Source: Xanthobacteraceae bacterium
Lineage (GTDB): Bacteria > Pseudomonadota > Alphaproteobacteria > Rhizobiales > Xanthobacteraceae
Assembly (NCBI GenBank): GCA_019746355.1
Contig: JAIESC010000259.1
Coordinates: 1 to 26,492 of the forward strand
Direction: 5' to 3'
DNA: 26,492 nt
The notes under the pieces are model-generated. The model saw only the letters and a list, made by a program, of their open reading frames with translations. It had not been told where the DNA came from and made no database searches. This document shows positions 7,056 through 14,249 of this stretch, in pieces. Every line of letters starts with the position of its first letter. Position 1 is the first letter of the stretch. Both the position numbers and the translations under genes were made by a program.

Positions 7056-8474
7056 ATGGTTGAAAAGCCCGAAAAGGCCGGCTCCGCCGCCCCGACGCTT
7101 GTCTGGTTTCGGGACGATCTGCGCGTCGCCGACCACCCGGCGCTGGCGGAGGCCGCCAAAACCGGACGGCCGGTCATCTGTCTCTATGTGCTCGACGAGA
7201 CGCCCGCGTTGCGGCCGCTCGGCGCGGCGGCGCGCTGGTGGCTTGCCGGCTCGCTGCGGGCGCTGTCTGAGGCGCTGGCCAAGCGCGGCGCGGCGCTCGT
7301 GCTCCGGCGCGGACCGGCTCTCGAGATTGTCGCAAAGCTCGCGAAAGAGAGTGGAGCCACGGCGGTGCATTGGAACCGCCGCTACGGCCCCGGCGAGACC
7401 GTCGACGCGGCGCTCGAGCAAAAGCTCAAGCGGCAAGGCGTCAGCGTTGCGACCTTCCAGGCCAATGTGCTGCACGAGCCGCCCGTGCCGGGAAAAAGCG
7501 GCAATCCGCTCACGGTGTTCACGCCATTCTGGCGCACCGCTCAGGCCCGGGGCGCCCCACGCGCGCCCATGCCCGCGCCGCGCAAGATCGAAGGCGTAAA
7601 GGGCTCAGCGTCGGACGATCTCGCCTGCTGGAAGCTCGAACCCACCGCGCCGGACTGGGCCGCCGAAATGCGCGACACGTGGGTCCGCGGCGAAGCCGGT
7701 GCGCAACAGCGGCTCGGCGAATTCCTCGACCGCGAGCTCACGGGCTACACGACACGCCGCGACCGTCCCGACCTGCCCGGCACATCGCGGCTGTCGCCGC
7801 ACCTGCGGTTCGGCGAGGTGAGCCCGTTTCAGGTCTGGCATTCAATGCAGCTCGCGGCCCATGTTGCGGACCAAGGCGGGCGAGGCCAGCGTCCCCGCGC
7901 AGCCGACGCCGAGAAATTCCTGTCGGAGATCGGCTGGCGCGAGTTCTGCTATCAGCTTCTGCACCTCAATCCCGATCTTCACACCCGCAACGTTGACCGC
8001 CGCTTCGACCGCTTTTCGTGGCGCAAGGACCTCAAAGCGCTGCGCGCCTGGCAGAAGGGCATGACCGGCTCCCCGATCGTCGACGCCGGTATGCGCCAGC
8101 TCTGGCGCACCGGCTGGATGCACAACCGCGTGCGGATGGTGGTCGCGTCGTTTCTGGTGAAACACCTGCTGATCGACTGGCGCGACGGCGAGGCGTGGTT
8201 CTGGGACACGCTGGTCGATGCCGACCCGGCGAACAATCCGGCCAGTTGGCAATGGGTCGCGGGCTGCGGCGCTGATGCCGTGCCCTATTTCCGCGTGTTC
8301 AACCCGACGATCCAGGCGGAAAAATTCGACCCGGACGGCAGCTACGTGCGCGCCTTCGTGCCGGAGGCATCGGACGCCGGCGGCCTGTTCGGCGGCCGCT
8401 ATCCCGCACCGATGGTCGATCACAAGGCGGCGCGCGAGCGTGCGCTCGCGGCGTTTGCGACGATCAGGAACTAA
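7056..8474 (+). CDS. phrB: Deoxyribodipyrimidine (CPD) photolyase, class I
   Basis: A 472-residue light-dependent DNA repair flavoenzyme that splits cyclobutane pyrimidine dimers using reduced FAD. The N-terminal alpha/beta photolyase domain (antenna-chromophore binding) begins LVWFRDDLRVADHPAL near residue 15. The helical FAD domain carries the family motifs: TSRLSPHLRFGEVSP, FLSEIGWREFCYQ, TGSPIVDAGMRQL (337-349), WMHNRVRMVVASFLVKHLL, PASWQW, and PYFRVFNP (410-417). Length and motif order match E. coli PhrB (about 470). AGGG lies 11 nt before the ATG at 7056. An ATG at 7045 is in another frame. The gene ends in a 4-bp tail-to-tail overlap with the amine oxidase gene, whose product is unrelated. 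A cryptochrome function cannot be excluded from sequence, but the match to repair photolyases is close. Confidence 0.94.
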   Translation: MVEKPEKAGSAAPTLVWFRDDLRVADHPALAEAAKTGRPVICLYVLDETPALRPLGAAARWWLAGSLRALSEALAKRGAALVLRRGPALEIVAKLAKESGATAVHWNRRYGPGETVDAALEQKLKRQGVSVATFQANVLHEPPVPGKSGNPLTVFTPFWRTAQARGAPRAPMPAPRKIEGVKGSASDDLACWKLEPTAPDWAAEMRDTWVRGEAGAQQRLGEFLDRELTGYTTRRDRPDLPGTSRLSPHLRFGEVSPFQVWHSMQLAAHVADQGGRGQRPRAADAEKFLSEIGWREFCYQLLHLNPDLHTRNVDRRFDRFSWRKDLKALRAWQKGMTGSPIVDAGMRQLWRTGWMHNRVRMVVASFLVKHLLIDWRDGEAWFWDTLVDADPANNPASWQWVAGCGADAVPYFRVFNPTIQAEKFDPDGSYVRAFVPEASDAGGLFGGRYPAPMVDHKAARERALAAFATIRN

Positions 8475-10084
8475 CTACGCTTTGTCGCGGCCTTCGCCAT
8501 CCGGTCGATCGAAGCGACCGCAGCATGGGCGCTGATCAGCGCGCCCTCCTGCCAGGCGCTCCAGTGCGTGAGCTGATCGCCGGCCATAAGGAAGCGGCCC
8601 TGCGGCTCAGACAGAACCTTGGCGTTGTCGGCGAAAGCCGGAGCGCCTTCGTTCGCCCAGGCCATCCGCAGGAATTCCATGTTGCTCCAGCCGATGGCGA
8701 GGCCATGCTCGACATATTTCGAATAGCCGTCGTGCAGCCTGTCGCCCTGCTCTTTCGCAAGCCGCAGCCGCTCCGCCACCGGCTGCGCGTTGAAGCGCGC
8801 AGCGGCCGCGCCATACATGTACGCGCCGGTGAGCGCGCCCTTGCGGCTGAGGAAGCCGCTCGACGGATACCAGATCTGGGTGATGACATCGGTGGTCCAC
8901 GAGATGCCGCCGTAGATCTGGTCTTTCGTCTCCCAGAACCGCTCGGCCTGCCAGCCGACCTTGCCCGCGTCCTGCACCGGCAGTTTTGCGGCCGCCTCCA
9001 TGTAGGCCGCCGGCAGGTTGGTCTTCAGTCTCGCGAAAATCGGTGCGGGAATGGTCGAGATGCAATGGTCGGCCACAAGCGTTCGCGGCTTGCCGCCTTG
9101 CTCATAGGCGACCGTCACCTTGTCCGCCGTCACCTCGATCGCGGTGACCTTCGCGCCGGCGCGCACGAGCTTGCCGACGACACCGCCCTTGCGCGCCGGC
9201 TGCCGCAGGAACCCCTTGAAGAAGTTGTCCATGCCGCCGACCGGTTCGAGCAGCGAGGTCTGCCAGAAATATTCCGCGTCGCGGAAGATGTAGTCGTTCC
9301 AGACGTTCGAGCGCAGGATCTCGTCGAGCGCCATCGGGCTCAATGGCCGGCCGGACTCGTTGGCGAGGCCCGGCTCCGCCTCGTAGCCGGCGCGGCCGCC
9401 CCCGTTGCGATAGACATAGGCGGTCTCACCGTTGCGCTCGATCTTCGTGAGATCGCCGAACTTCGACAGCATGTCGCGGAACGTCGCGAGCTCGTTCGGC
9501 GAGATCGGCAGATCCATGCCAGGCTTCACCGCGCACTTGTCGAGCAGTTCGGCGATCTGCCCCTGCAGGTCGTAGTAGACGCGGCGCAGCTGCATGGTGC
9601 GGCCGTTGCCGAGCCGGTCCGTGTGCACGAGGTTTGCGCGGCTCGTGAAGATGTAGGGCTGCAGCGCCACGCCGAACCTGCGGCAATAGTCGATCACGTG
9701 CACATGATGGTGCGGAATGCGGCCGGGGCCGGCGTTGAACGACAGCCCCTCGTCGAAGCGGCATTGCTGCAGCGGACTGTTGAGCTCGCGAAGCGTGTCG
9801 CCACGGCGCAGCGTCAGACTGCGCCCGCCCGCCCGGTTGCTCGCCTCGAGCACCGTGCAGTCGTACCCGGCGCGATCGAGCTCATAGGCCGCGCAAAGCC
9901 CGGCGACGCCCGCACCCAAGATCGCCACCGTTTTGCCGCCGCCGGAATTCCTCGCAAGCTCGAACGGCGCCGCCATCGCCGGCGGCGCCTTGAGAAACTC
10001 CCAGGCGGTGAGCGCCTCATACACGGCCGCCGCGCCGCCAAGCCGCGCCATCGCGTTGATCAGCTTCCGACGCGTGATCGCCAT
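8471..10084 (-). CDS. Tat-exported flavin monoamine / L-amino acid oxidase family protein
   Basis: A 537-residue FAD amine oxidase. The ATG at 10084 was chosen because GGGAGAA sits just upstream and because it yields a clear twin-arginine signal: TRRKLINAM at residues 4-12, a hydrophobic stretch, and PPAMAA near 34-39. The protein should therefore fold with FAD in the cytoplasm and be exported. The FAD-binding Rossmann motif is GAGVAG (57-62), followed by Glu80 and the RAGGR motif (84-88). The C-terminal FAD/substrate motif is MAGDQLTHWSAWQEGALISA (500-519). Family members oxidise amines or L-amino acids to imines with release of H2O2, and the substrate cannot be read here. It is divergently transcribed from cysK with 104 bp between starts, and converges on the photolyase gene. 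Confidence 0.85.
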   Translation of the reverse strand: MAITRRKLINAMARLGGAAAVYEALTAWEFLKAPPAMAAPFELARNSGGGKTVAILGAGVAGLCAAYELDRAGYDCTVLEASNRAGGRSLTLRRGDTLRELNSPLQQCRFDEGLSFNAGPGRIPHHHVHVIDYCRRFGVALQPYIFTSRANLVHTDRLGNGRTMQLRRVYYDLQGQIAELLDKCAVKPGMDLPISPNELATFRDMLSKFGDLTKIERNGETAYVYRNGGGRAGYEAEPGLANESGRPLSPMALDEILRSNVWNDYIFRDAEYFWQTSLLEPVGGMDNFFKGFLRQPARKGGVVGKLVRAGAKVTAIEVTADKVTVAYEQGGKPRTLVADHCISTIPAPIFARLKTNLPAAYMEAAAKLPVQDAGKVGWQAERFWETKDQIYGGISWTTDVITQIWYPSSGFLSRKGALTGAYMYGAAAARFNAQPVAERLRLAKEQGDRLHDGYSKYVEHGLAIGWSNMEFLRMAWANEGAPAFADNAKVLSEPQGRFLMAGDQLTHWSAWQEGALISAHAAVASIDRMAKAATKRS

Positions 10085-10188
10085 CGCCGTTCTCCCGATC
10101 CGGAGCAGGTTTTTCTCACAAGTCGCGCGGCCTTGTCCGCAAGGGTGGCCTCCACTACGTTCTCCCGACGGAACAAGGCCGGACAATC

Positions 10189-11229
10189 ATGCAAATCCGC
10201 GACAATGTCGTCGACGCCATCGGCCACACGCCGCTGATCAGGCTCGAGCGCGCGTCGGCGCTGACCGGCTGCACCATTCTCGGCAAGGCCGAGTTCATGA
10301 ACCCCGGCGGCTCGGTGAAGGACCGCCCCGGCCGGCAGATGATCTTGGAGGCCGAGAAACGCGGCGACCTGAAGCCCGGCGGCCTCGTGGTCGAGGGCAC
10401 CGCGGGCAACACCGGCATCGGGCTCGCGGTCGTTGCGGCGGCGCGCGGCTACCGCACGCTGATCGTCATCCCCAACACCCAGAGCCAGGAAAAGAAGGAC
10501 ATGCTGCGGCTCTGCGGCGCCGAGCTGATCGAGGTGCCGGCGCTACCCTACAGCAATCCGAACAACTACCAGCACGTCGCGCGCCGCCTTGCCGATCAGT
10601 TGCGCAAGACCGAGAAGAACGGCGTGCTGTTCGCCGACCAGTGGAACAACCGCGACAACCGCCTCGCGCACTATCTTTCGACCGGCCCGGAAATCCTCGA
10701 GGAGACCCAAGGCAAGGTCGACGCCTTCATCTGCTCGGTCGGCACCGGCGGCACGCTCGCCGGCGTTTCGATCTATCTGCGCGAAAGGAAGAAGGACATC
10801 GTCATCGGCTGTGCCGATCCGCGCGGGGCGGCGATGTACAACCTGTTCACCACCGGCGAGGCGAAGGCGACCGAAGGCGGCTCGATCACCGAAGGCATCG
10901 GGCTCGGCCGCGTGACGCGGATCATCGACGACATCAAGGTCGACAAGGCCTATCTCATTCCCGACGAGGAGGCCGTCCCGGTGATTTTCGATCTCCTGGA
11001 GCACGAAGGCCTGTGCCTTGGCGGCTCGTCGGGCATCAACGTCGCGGGCGCGATCAGGCTTGCCAAGGAGCTAGGCCCCGGCAAGACCATCGTCACCGTC
11101 CTCGCCGACAGCGGCACCCGCTACCAGTCGAAGCTGTTCAACCCGGAATTCCTGCGTTCGAAGAAGCTCCCGGTCCCGGCCTGGATCGAGAAGAAGCCGG
11201 ATATCGAAATCCCGTTCGAGAAGGTCTAG
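10189..11229 (+). CDS. cysK: Cysteine synthase A (O-acetylserine sulfhydrylase), PLP-dependent
   Basis: A 346-residue fold-type II PLP enzyme that makes L-cysteine from O-acetylserine and sulfide. The PLP lysine is Lys44 in NPGGSVKDR. The substrate loop is GTAGNTG (70-76), where most CysK proteins have PTSGNTG. The phosphate-binding loop is SVGTGGTLAG (183-192), and GGSSGIN lies in the C-terminal PLP pocket. The C-terminus has an extension of about 25 residues beyond the usual CysK core (ending IEIPFEKV). AAGG about 11 nt before ATG 10189 serves as a modest RBS. The following intergenic space carries a large inverted repeat and no linked gene, so it is probably transcribed alone. A cystathionine beta-synthase-like role is less likely because there is no CBS domain. 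Confidence 0.9.
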   Translation: MQIRDNVVDAIGHTPLIRLERASALTGCTILGKAEFMNPGGSVKDRPGRQMILEAEKRGDLKPGGLVVEGTAGNTGIGLAVVAAARGYRTLIVIPNTQSQEKKDMLRLCGAELIEVPALPYSNPNNYQHVARRLADQLRKTEKNGVLFADQWNNRDNRLAHYLSTGPEILEETQGKVDAFICSVGTGGTLAGVSIYLRERKKDIVIGCADPRGAAMYNLFTTGEAKATEGGSITEGIGLGRVTRIIDDIKVDKAYLIPDEEAVPVIFDLLEHEGLCLGGSSGINVAGAIRLAKELGPGKTIVTVLADSGTRYQSKLFNPEFLRSKKLPVPAWIEKKPDIEIPFEKV

Positions 11230-11244
11230 GCTGCCGCCTCACCG

Positions 11245-11421
11245 CGGTCATTCCGGGGCGCGCCCGCCAGCGCGTTCACGCGCGTCTTCGACGCGCTATG
11301 GGCGCGAGCCCGGAATCCAGTCGCAAAGAAAGTCCCTGCGGTACTGGATTCCGGGCTCGCTCGCTTAGCGCGTCGAAGACGCGCGTAAACGCGCTGATGC
11401 GCGAGCGCCCCGGAATGACCG
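11245..11421. repeat. Long imperfect inverted repeat (77-79-bp arms, about 21-bp loop)
   Basis: The left arm (11245-11321) starts CGGTCATTCCGGGGCGC and ends CGAGCCCGGAATCCAGT. The right arm (11343-11421) is its reverse complement at about nine positions in ten, differing mainly in two short patches. Each arm contains a smaller hairpin core, GCGCGTC-TTC-GACGCGC. A 35-bp stretch of the left arm (11267-11301) recurs exactly at 15409-15443. It lies between cysK and alaX, both on the plus strand, and encodes nothing recognisable. It could act as a terminator or RNA-stabilising structure, and looks like a member of a dispersed palindromic repeat family. Confidence 0.85.
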
Positions 11422-11455
11422 TGGAGAGAATCGTCGCAACACGCTAAGAATAGGC

Positions 11456-12184
11456 ATGCCCACCGACTGCCTGTTCCGCGAGGATTCCTACCTGAAGGAC
11501 TGCGAGGCGAAGATCGTCGCGATCGCGCCGGACGGCGGCATCGTGCTTGACCGCACGGTGTTTTATGCGGCCTCCGGCGGCCAGCCCGCCGACAAGGGGT
11601 CGCTCGTGGCGCAGTCCGGCGCGTCGCTCCCGGTCGCCAACGTCGTGTTCACCGATCCCGGCAAGACCGAGATTGCCCATATTGCCGCAAATGTGCCGCC
11701 GCCCGGTTCGCCTCCGCTTGCCATCGGCGACACCGTGACTGCGGCGATCGACTGGCCGATCCGCCATGCCCGCATGCGCATGCACACGGCGCTGCATCTT
11801 CTCTCCGCGGCGCTGCCCTACCCGGTCACCGGCGGCTCGATCGGCGAGAGCGAAAGCCGGCTCGACTTCGACATTCCCGAAGCCGGCCTCGACAAGGACG
11901 CGATCACCGCAAAGCTCGCTGAGATGATCGCGGCCAACGCCGCCGTCACCAGCCGCTGGATCACCGACGCCGAGCTCGAAGCCAATCCCGGCCTGGTCAA
12001 GACCATGTCGGTCAAGCCGCCGATGGGCACCGGCCGGGTGCGGCTGATCGAAATCGCGGGCCTCGACCTGCAGCCCTGCGGCGGCACCCATGTGCGCGCC
12101 ACGGGCGAAATCGGGGCCGTACGCGTCACCCAGGTCGAGAAGAAGGGCAAGCAGAACCGCCGGGTGCGGATCGCGCTGGTCTAG
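11456..12184 (+). CDS. alaX: AlaX-type trans-editing alanyl-tRNA deacylase
   Basis: A 242-residue free-standing homologue of the AlaRS editing domain, which hydrolyses Ser-tRNA(Ala) and Gly-tRNA(Ala) so that misacylated tRNA does not reach the ribosome. The N-terminal small barrel contains TVFYAASGGQPADKG (34-48), the conserved SGGQP signature. The zinc site is seen as His110-x3-His114 (RMHTALHLL) plus Cys208 and His212 (QPCGGTHVR). It lacks the AlaRS aminoacylation and C-Ala domains, and its length matches the medium AlaX class. The RBS is short (AGG, about 3 nt before ATG 11456). Its TAG stop overlaps the stop of the convergent gene at CTAG (12181-12184). Confidence 0.88.
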   Translation: MPTDCLFREDSYLKDCEAKIVAIAPDGGIVLDRTVFYAASGGQPADKGSLVAQSGASLPVANVVFTDPGKTEIAHIAANVPPPGSPPLAIGDTVTAAIDWPIRHARMRMHTALHLLSAALPYPVTGGSIGESESRLDFDIPEAGLDKDAITAKLAEMIAANAAVTSRWITDAELEANPGLVKTMSVKPPMGTGRVRLIEIAGLDLQPCGGTHVRATGEIGAVRVTQVEKKGKQNRRVRIALV

Positions 12185-12498
12185 GCCTCCCGCGTCTCTC
12201 GCACCTCGAAGTGCTCCGCCATGTCGCTGAAGCCCTTGAGCAGCGCGCGGGCCGCCGGCGGCACCACTGCGACCTCGTAACGCGCCCCGGCAAAGGCCTT
12301 CACCGCGTCCAGGCTGTCGAACCACATGGTGGTGACGAACTCGACCTCGTCGCCGTCCGGCCATCGGCCCAGCTCGATCTTGCGGAATCCTGGGATTTTC
12401 TTCGCAACAATGCCAGGGAAAATCTCGGTCTTGAGGAGCTTTTCGTAAGCGTCGGCGTTCTGGTTGGTGGTCCAGCCATACCAGATGCGGCTGATCAT
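12181..12498 (-). CDS. Small ABM-like (dimeric alpha/beta barrel) protein
   Basis: A 105-residue protein starting MISRIWYGWTT with the pattern expected of antibiotic biosynthesis monooxygenase-like ferredoxin folds: strand 1, a helix (ADAYEKLLKTEIFPGIVAK), IPGFRKIELGR, a strand EVEFVTTMWFDSLDAVKAF and a final strand AEHFEVRET. Members are often small haem- or quinol-related oxygenases or simply stress-induced proteins, and no catalytic residue can be assigned here. AGGGA lies about 9 nt upstream of the ATG. It is divergent from sseA with 75 bp between starts and tail-to-tail with alaX. Function unassigned; the fold call is by pattern only. Confidence 0.75.
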   Translation of the reverse strand: MISRIWYGWTTNQNADAYEKLLKTEIFPGIVAKKIPGFRKIELGRWPDGDEVEFVTTMWFDSLDAVKAFAGARYEVAVVPPAARALLKGFSDMAEHFEVRETREA

Positions 12499-12573
12499 GA
12501 TTGCGCGTTCCCTGTCGATTGGCGATGCTGCCGCCTATGTAGCCATTCAGGCGCCTGCCCGCACGGAGAAAAC

Positions 12574-13434
12574 ATGGCCGAGACCCGCCCGCCCGCAAGC
12601 AAGAATCTCGTCACCACCGAATGGCTCGCAGCGCGGCTCGGCGAGCCCGAGGTCTCGATCGTCGACGGATCGTTTTACCTCCCGGCGCTGAAACGCAACG
12701 CCAGGGAGGAGTTCCTCGCCGCGCACATCCCGGGCGCGGCGTTCTTCGACATCGACGCCATTGCCGACCATTCCACCGAGCTGCCGCATATGCTGCCCGG
12801 CGCGACCCAGTTCGCCAAAGAGGCGGGCGCGCTCGGCATCGGCTCCGACGACACCATCGTGGTCTATGACGGCACAGGCCTCGGCGGCGCGCCGCGGGTG
12901 TGGTGGACCTTCCGCATCTTCGGCGCCAAGAACGTCTACATCCTCGACGGCGGCCTGCCGAAGTGGAAGGCCGAGGGCCGGCCGACCGACCAGGGACCAT
13001 GCCGGCGTACGCCCCGGAAATTCAACGCCGAGCTGAACACCGCGGTGGTCGCGGGCGTCGCCGACGTGCAGATGGCGCTGCTCGACAGAACCACCCAGGT
13101 GGTCGATGCGCGGCCCGCCACGCGCTTCCGCGGCGAAGACCCTGAGCCGCGACCGGGCATCCGCTCCGGCCACATGCCGGGCGCCAAGAACGTGCCGGTG
13201 ACCGGGCTCATCGAAGACGGCCGGCTGATTGCCCCCGACAAGATCAGGGAGCGGTTCACCGCCGGCGGCGTCGATCTCGACCAGCCGGTCATCACCAGCT
13301 GCGGCTCGGGCGTCACCGCGGCGACCCTGTGGTTCGCGCTCGACGCCATCGGCAAGGCGCCCAAGGCGCTCTACGACGGCTCGTGGACCGAATGGGGCGG
13401 ACGGCCGGATCTGCCCGTGGCCACGAAAGACTGA
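12574..13434 (+). CDS. sseA: 3-mercaptopyruvate sulfurtransferase (tandem rhodanese)
   Basis: A 287-residue protein with two rhodanese domains. The N-terminal, inactive one spans about residues 12-140 (SIVDGSFYLP ... AHIPGAAFFDID ... VVYDGTGLGGAPRVWWTFRIFG ... ILDGGLPKWKAEG). The catalytic one spans about 160-285 (VVDARPATRFRGEDPEPRPG ... SGHMPGAKNVP). Cys243 in the loop CGSGVTA is the persulfide-carrying residue; CGSGVT is typical of mercaptopyruvate sulfurtransferases, whereas thiosulfate rhodaneses have CRKGVT. It transfers sulfur from 3-mercaptopyruvate to thiol acceptors. I chose ATG 12574, with GGAG five nt upstream, over longer in-frame starts that run back through the antisense ABM gene. 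It heads a run with the SDR gene (2 nt gap) and the persulfide dioxygenase gene. Confidence 0.93.
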   Translation: MAETRPPASKNLVTTEWLAARLGEPEVSIVDGSFYLPALKRNAREEFLAAHIPGAAFFDIDAIADHSTELPHMLPGATQFAKEAGALGIGSDDTIVVYDGTGLGGAPRVWWTFRIFGAKNVYILDGGLPKWKAEGRPTDQGPCRRTPRKFNAELNTAVVAGVADVQMALLDRTTQVVDARPATRFRGEDPEPRPGIRSGHMPGAKNVPVTGLIEDGRLIAPDKIRERFTAGGVDLDQPVITSCGSGVTAATLWFALDAIGKAPKALYDGSWTEWGGRPDLPVATKD

Positions 13435-13436
13435 CG

Positions 13437-14198
13437 ATGGCGCGATCGCGGACGCGCGCGCCGGCGCGGGCGGCTCGCCCGGTTGCGCTGGTCACCGGGG
13501 CGGCGAAGGGCGTCGGCCGCACCATTGCGCTGCATCTGCTCGACGCCGGCTGGTGCGTGACCGCGTTCGATCTGCCGAAGACGCGGCTCGCCCAGCAATT
13601 CCGCGGCTGGGCGCGGTCCTCCGCCACCATCGAGGGTGACGCCGCCGACGAGGACGTGGTGCGCGAGGCGGTGCGGCTTGCGCTCGAGCGCTTCGGCCGG
13701 CTCGATGCCGTGGTCGCCAGCGCCGACATCCAGCTGCGGCGTCCGCTGCGCCGCCTCACGCTCGACGACTGGCACCGCGTGCTCGATACCAATCTCACTT
13801 CGACGTTTCTTCTCGCACGCGAAGCACAGCGCGCGCTGCGCGCCGCCAAGGGCGCGATCGTCACGGTCGCCTCGAGCCGCGCGCTGATGTCGGAGCCGAA
13901 CACGGAGTCCTATGCGGCGTCCAAGGGCGGGCTCGTCGCCCTCACCCATGCGCTCGCCATCAGCCTCGGCCCGGACGTCCGCGTGAACTGCGTCAGCCCC
14001 GGCTGGATCGTCACCAAGGACTACAACAAGCTCAAGCGCCGCGATCACCTGCAGCATCCCGCCGGCCGCGTCGGACGGCCGCAGGACGTCGCCGAAACCG
14101 TGGCTTTCCTGCTCGACCGCGAAAAAGCCGGGTTTATCACCGGGACGAACGTCACGGTGGACGGCGGCATGAGCCGCAAAATGACCTATATGGAGTGA
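13437..14198 (+). CDS. Short-chain dehydrogenase/reductase with altered NNAG motif
   Basis: A 253-residue classical-type SDR. The cofactor loop is TGAAKGVG (20-27), the helix 4 Asn is Asn119 (LDTNL), and the catalytic residues are Ser146/147, Tyr159 and Lys163 (SYAASKGG). The C-terminal segment has VNCVSPGWI and the usual GTNVTVDGGMS ending. The NNAG structural motif after strand 4 is replaced by ASAD (residues 94-97), which is uncommon. The start lies 2 nt after the sseA stop without its own clear Shine-Dalgarno, so translation is probably coupled. The basic N-terminus (residues 1-15) precedes the fold. Substrate unknown; its place between sseA and a persulfide dioxygenase suggests, but does not show, a role in sulfur or related metabolite handling. 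Confidence 0.85.
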   Translation: MARSRTRAPARAARPVALVTGAAKGVGRTIALHLLDAGWCVTAFDLPKTRLAQQFRGWARSSATIEGDAADEDVVREAVRLALERFGRLDAVVASADIQLRRPLRRLTLDDWHRVLDTNLTSTFLLAREAQRALRAAKGAIVTVASSRALMSEPNTESYAASKGGLVALTHALAISLGPDVRVNCVSPGWIVTKDYNKLKRRDHLQHPAGRVGRPQDVAETVAFLLDREKAGFITGTNVTVDGGMSRKMTYME

Positions 14199-14249
14199 AG
14201 CCGGCGGGCGCGCTATCTTTTCGCCGGAATCCGGCCGGAGGATTCGCCG

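Noticed and set aside
8525..10237. A 570-codon plus-strand open frame opposite the amine oxidase gene
   Set aside because: The opposite strand encodes a Tat signal and FAD motifs in order. This frame has no start signal and no recognisable motif.
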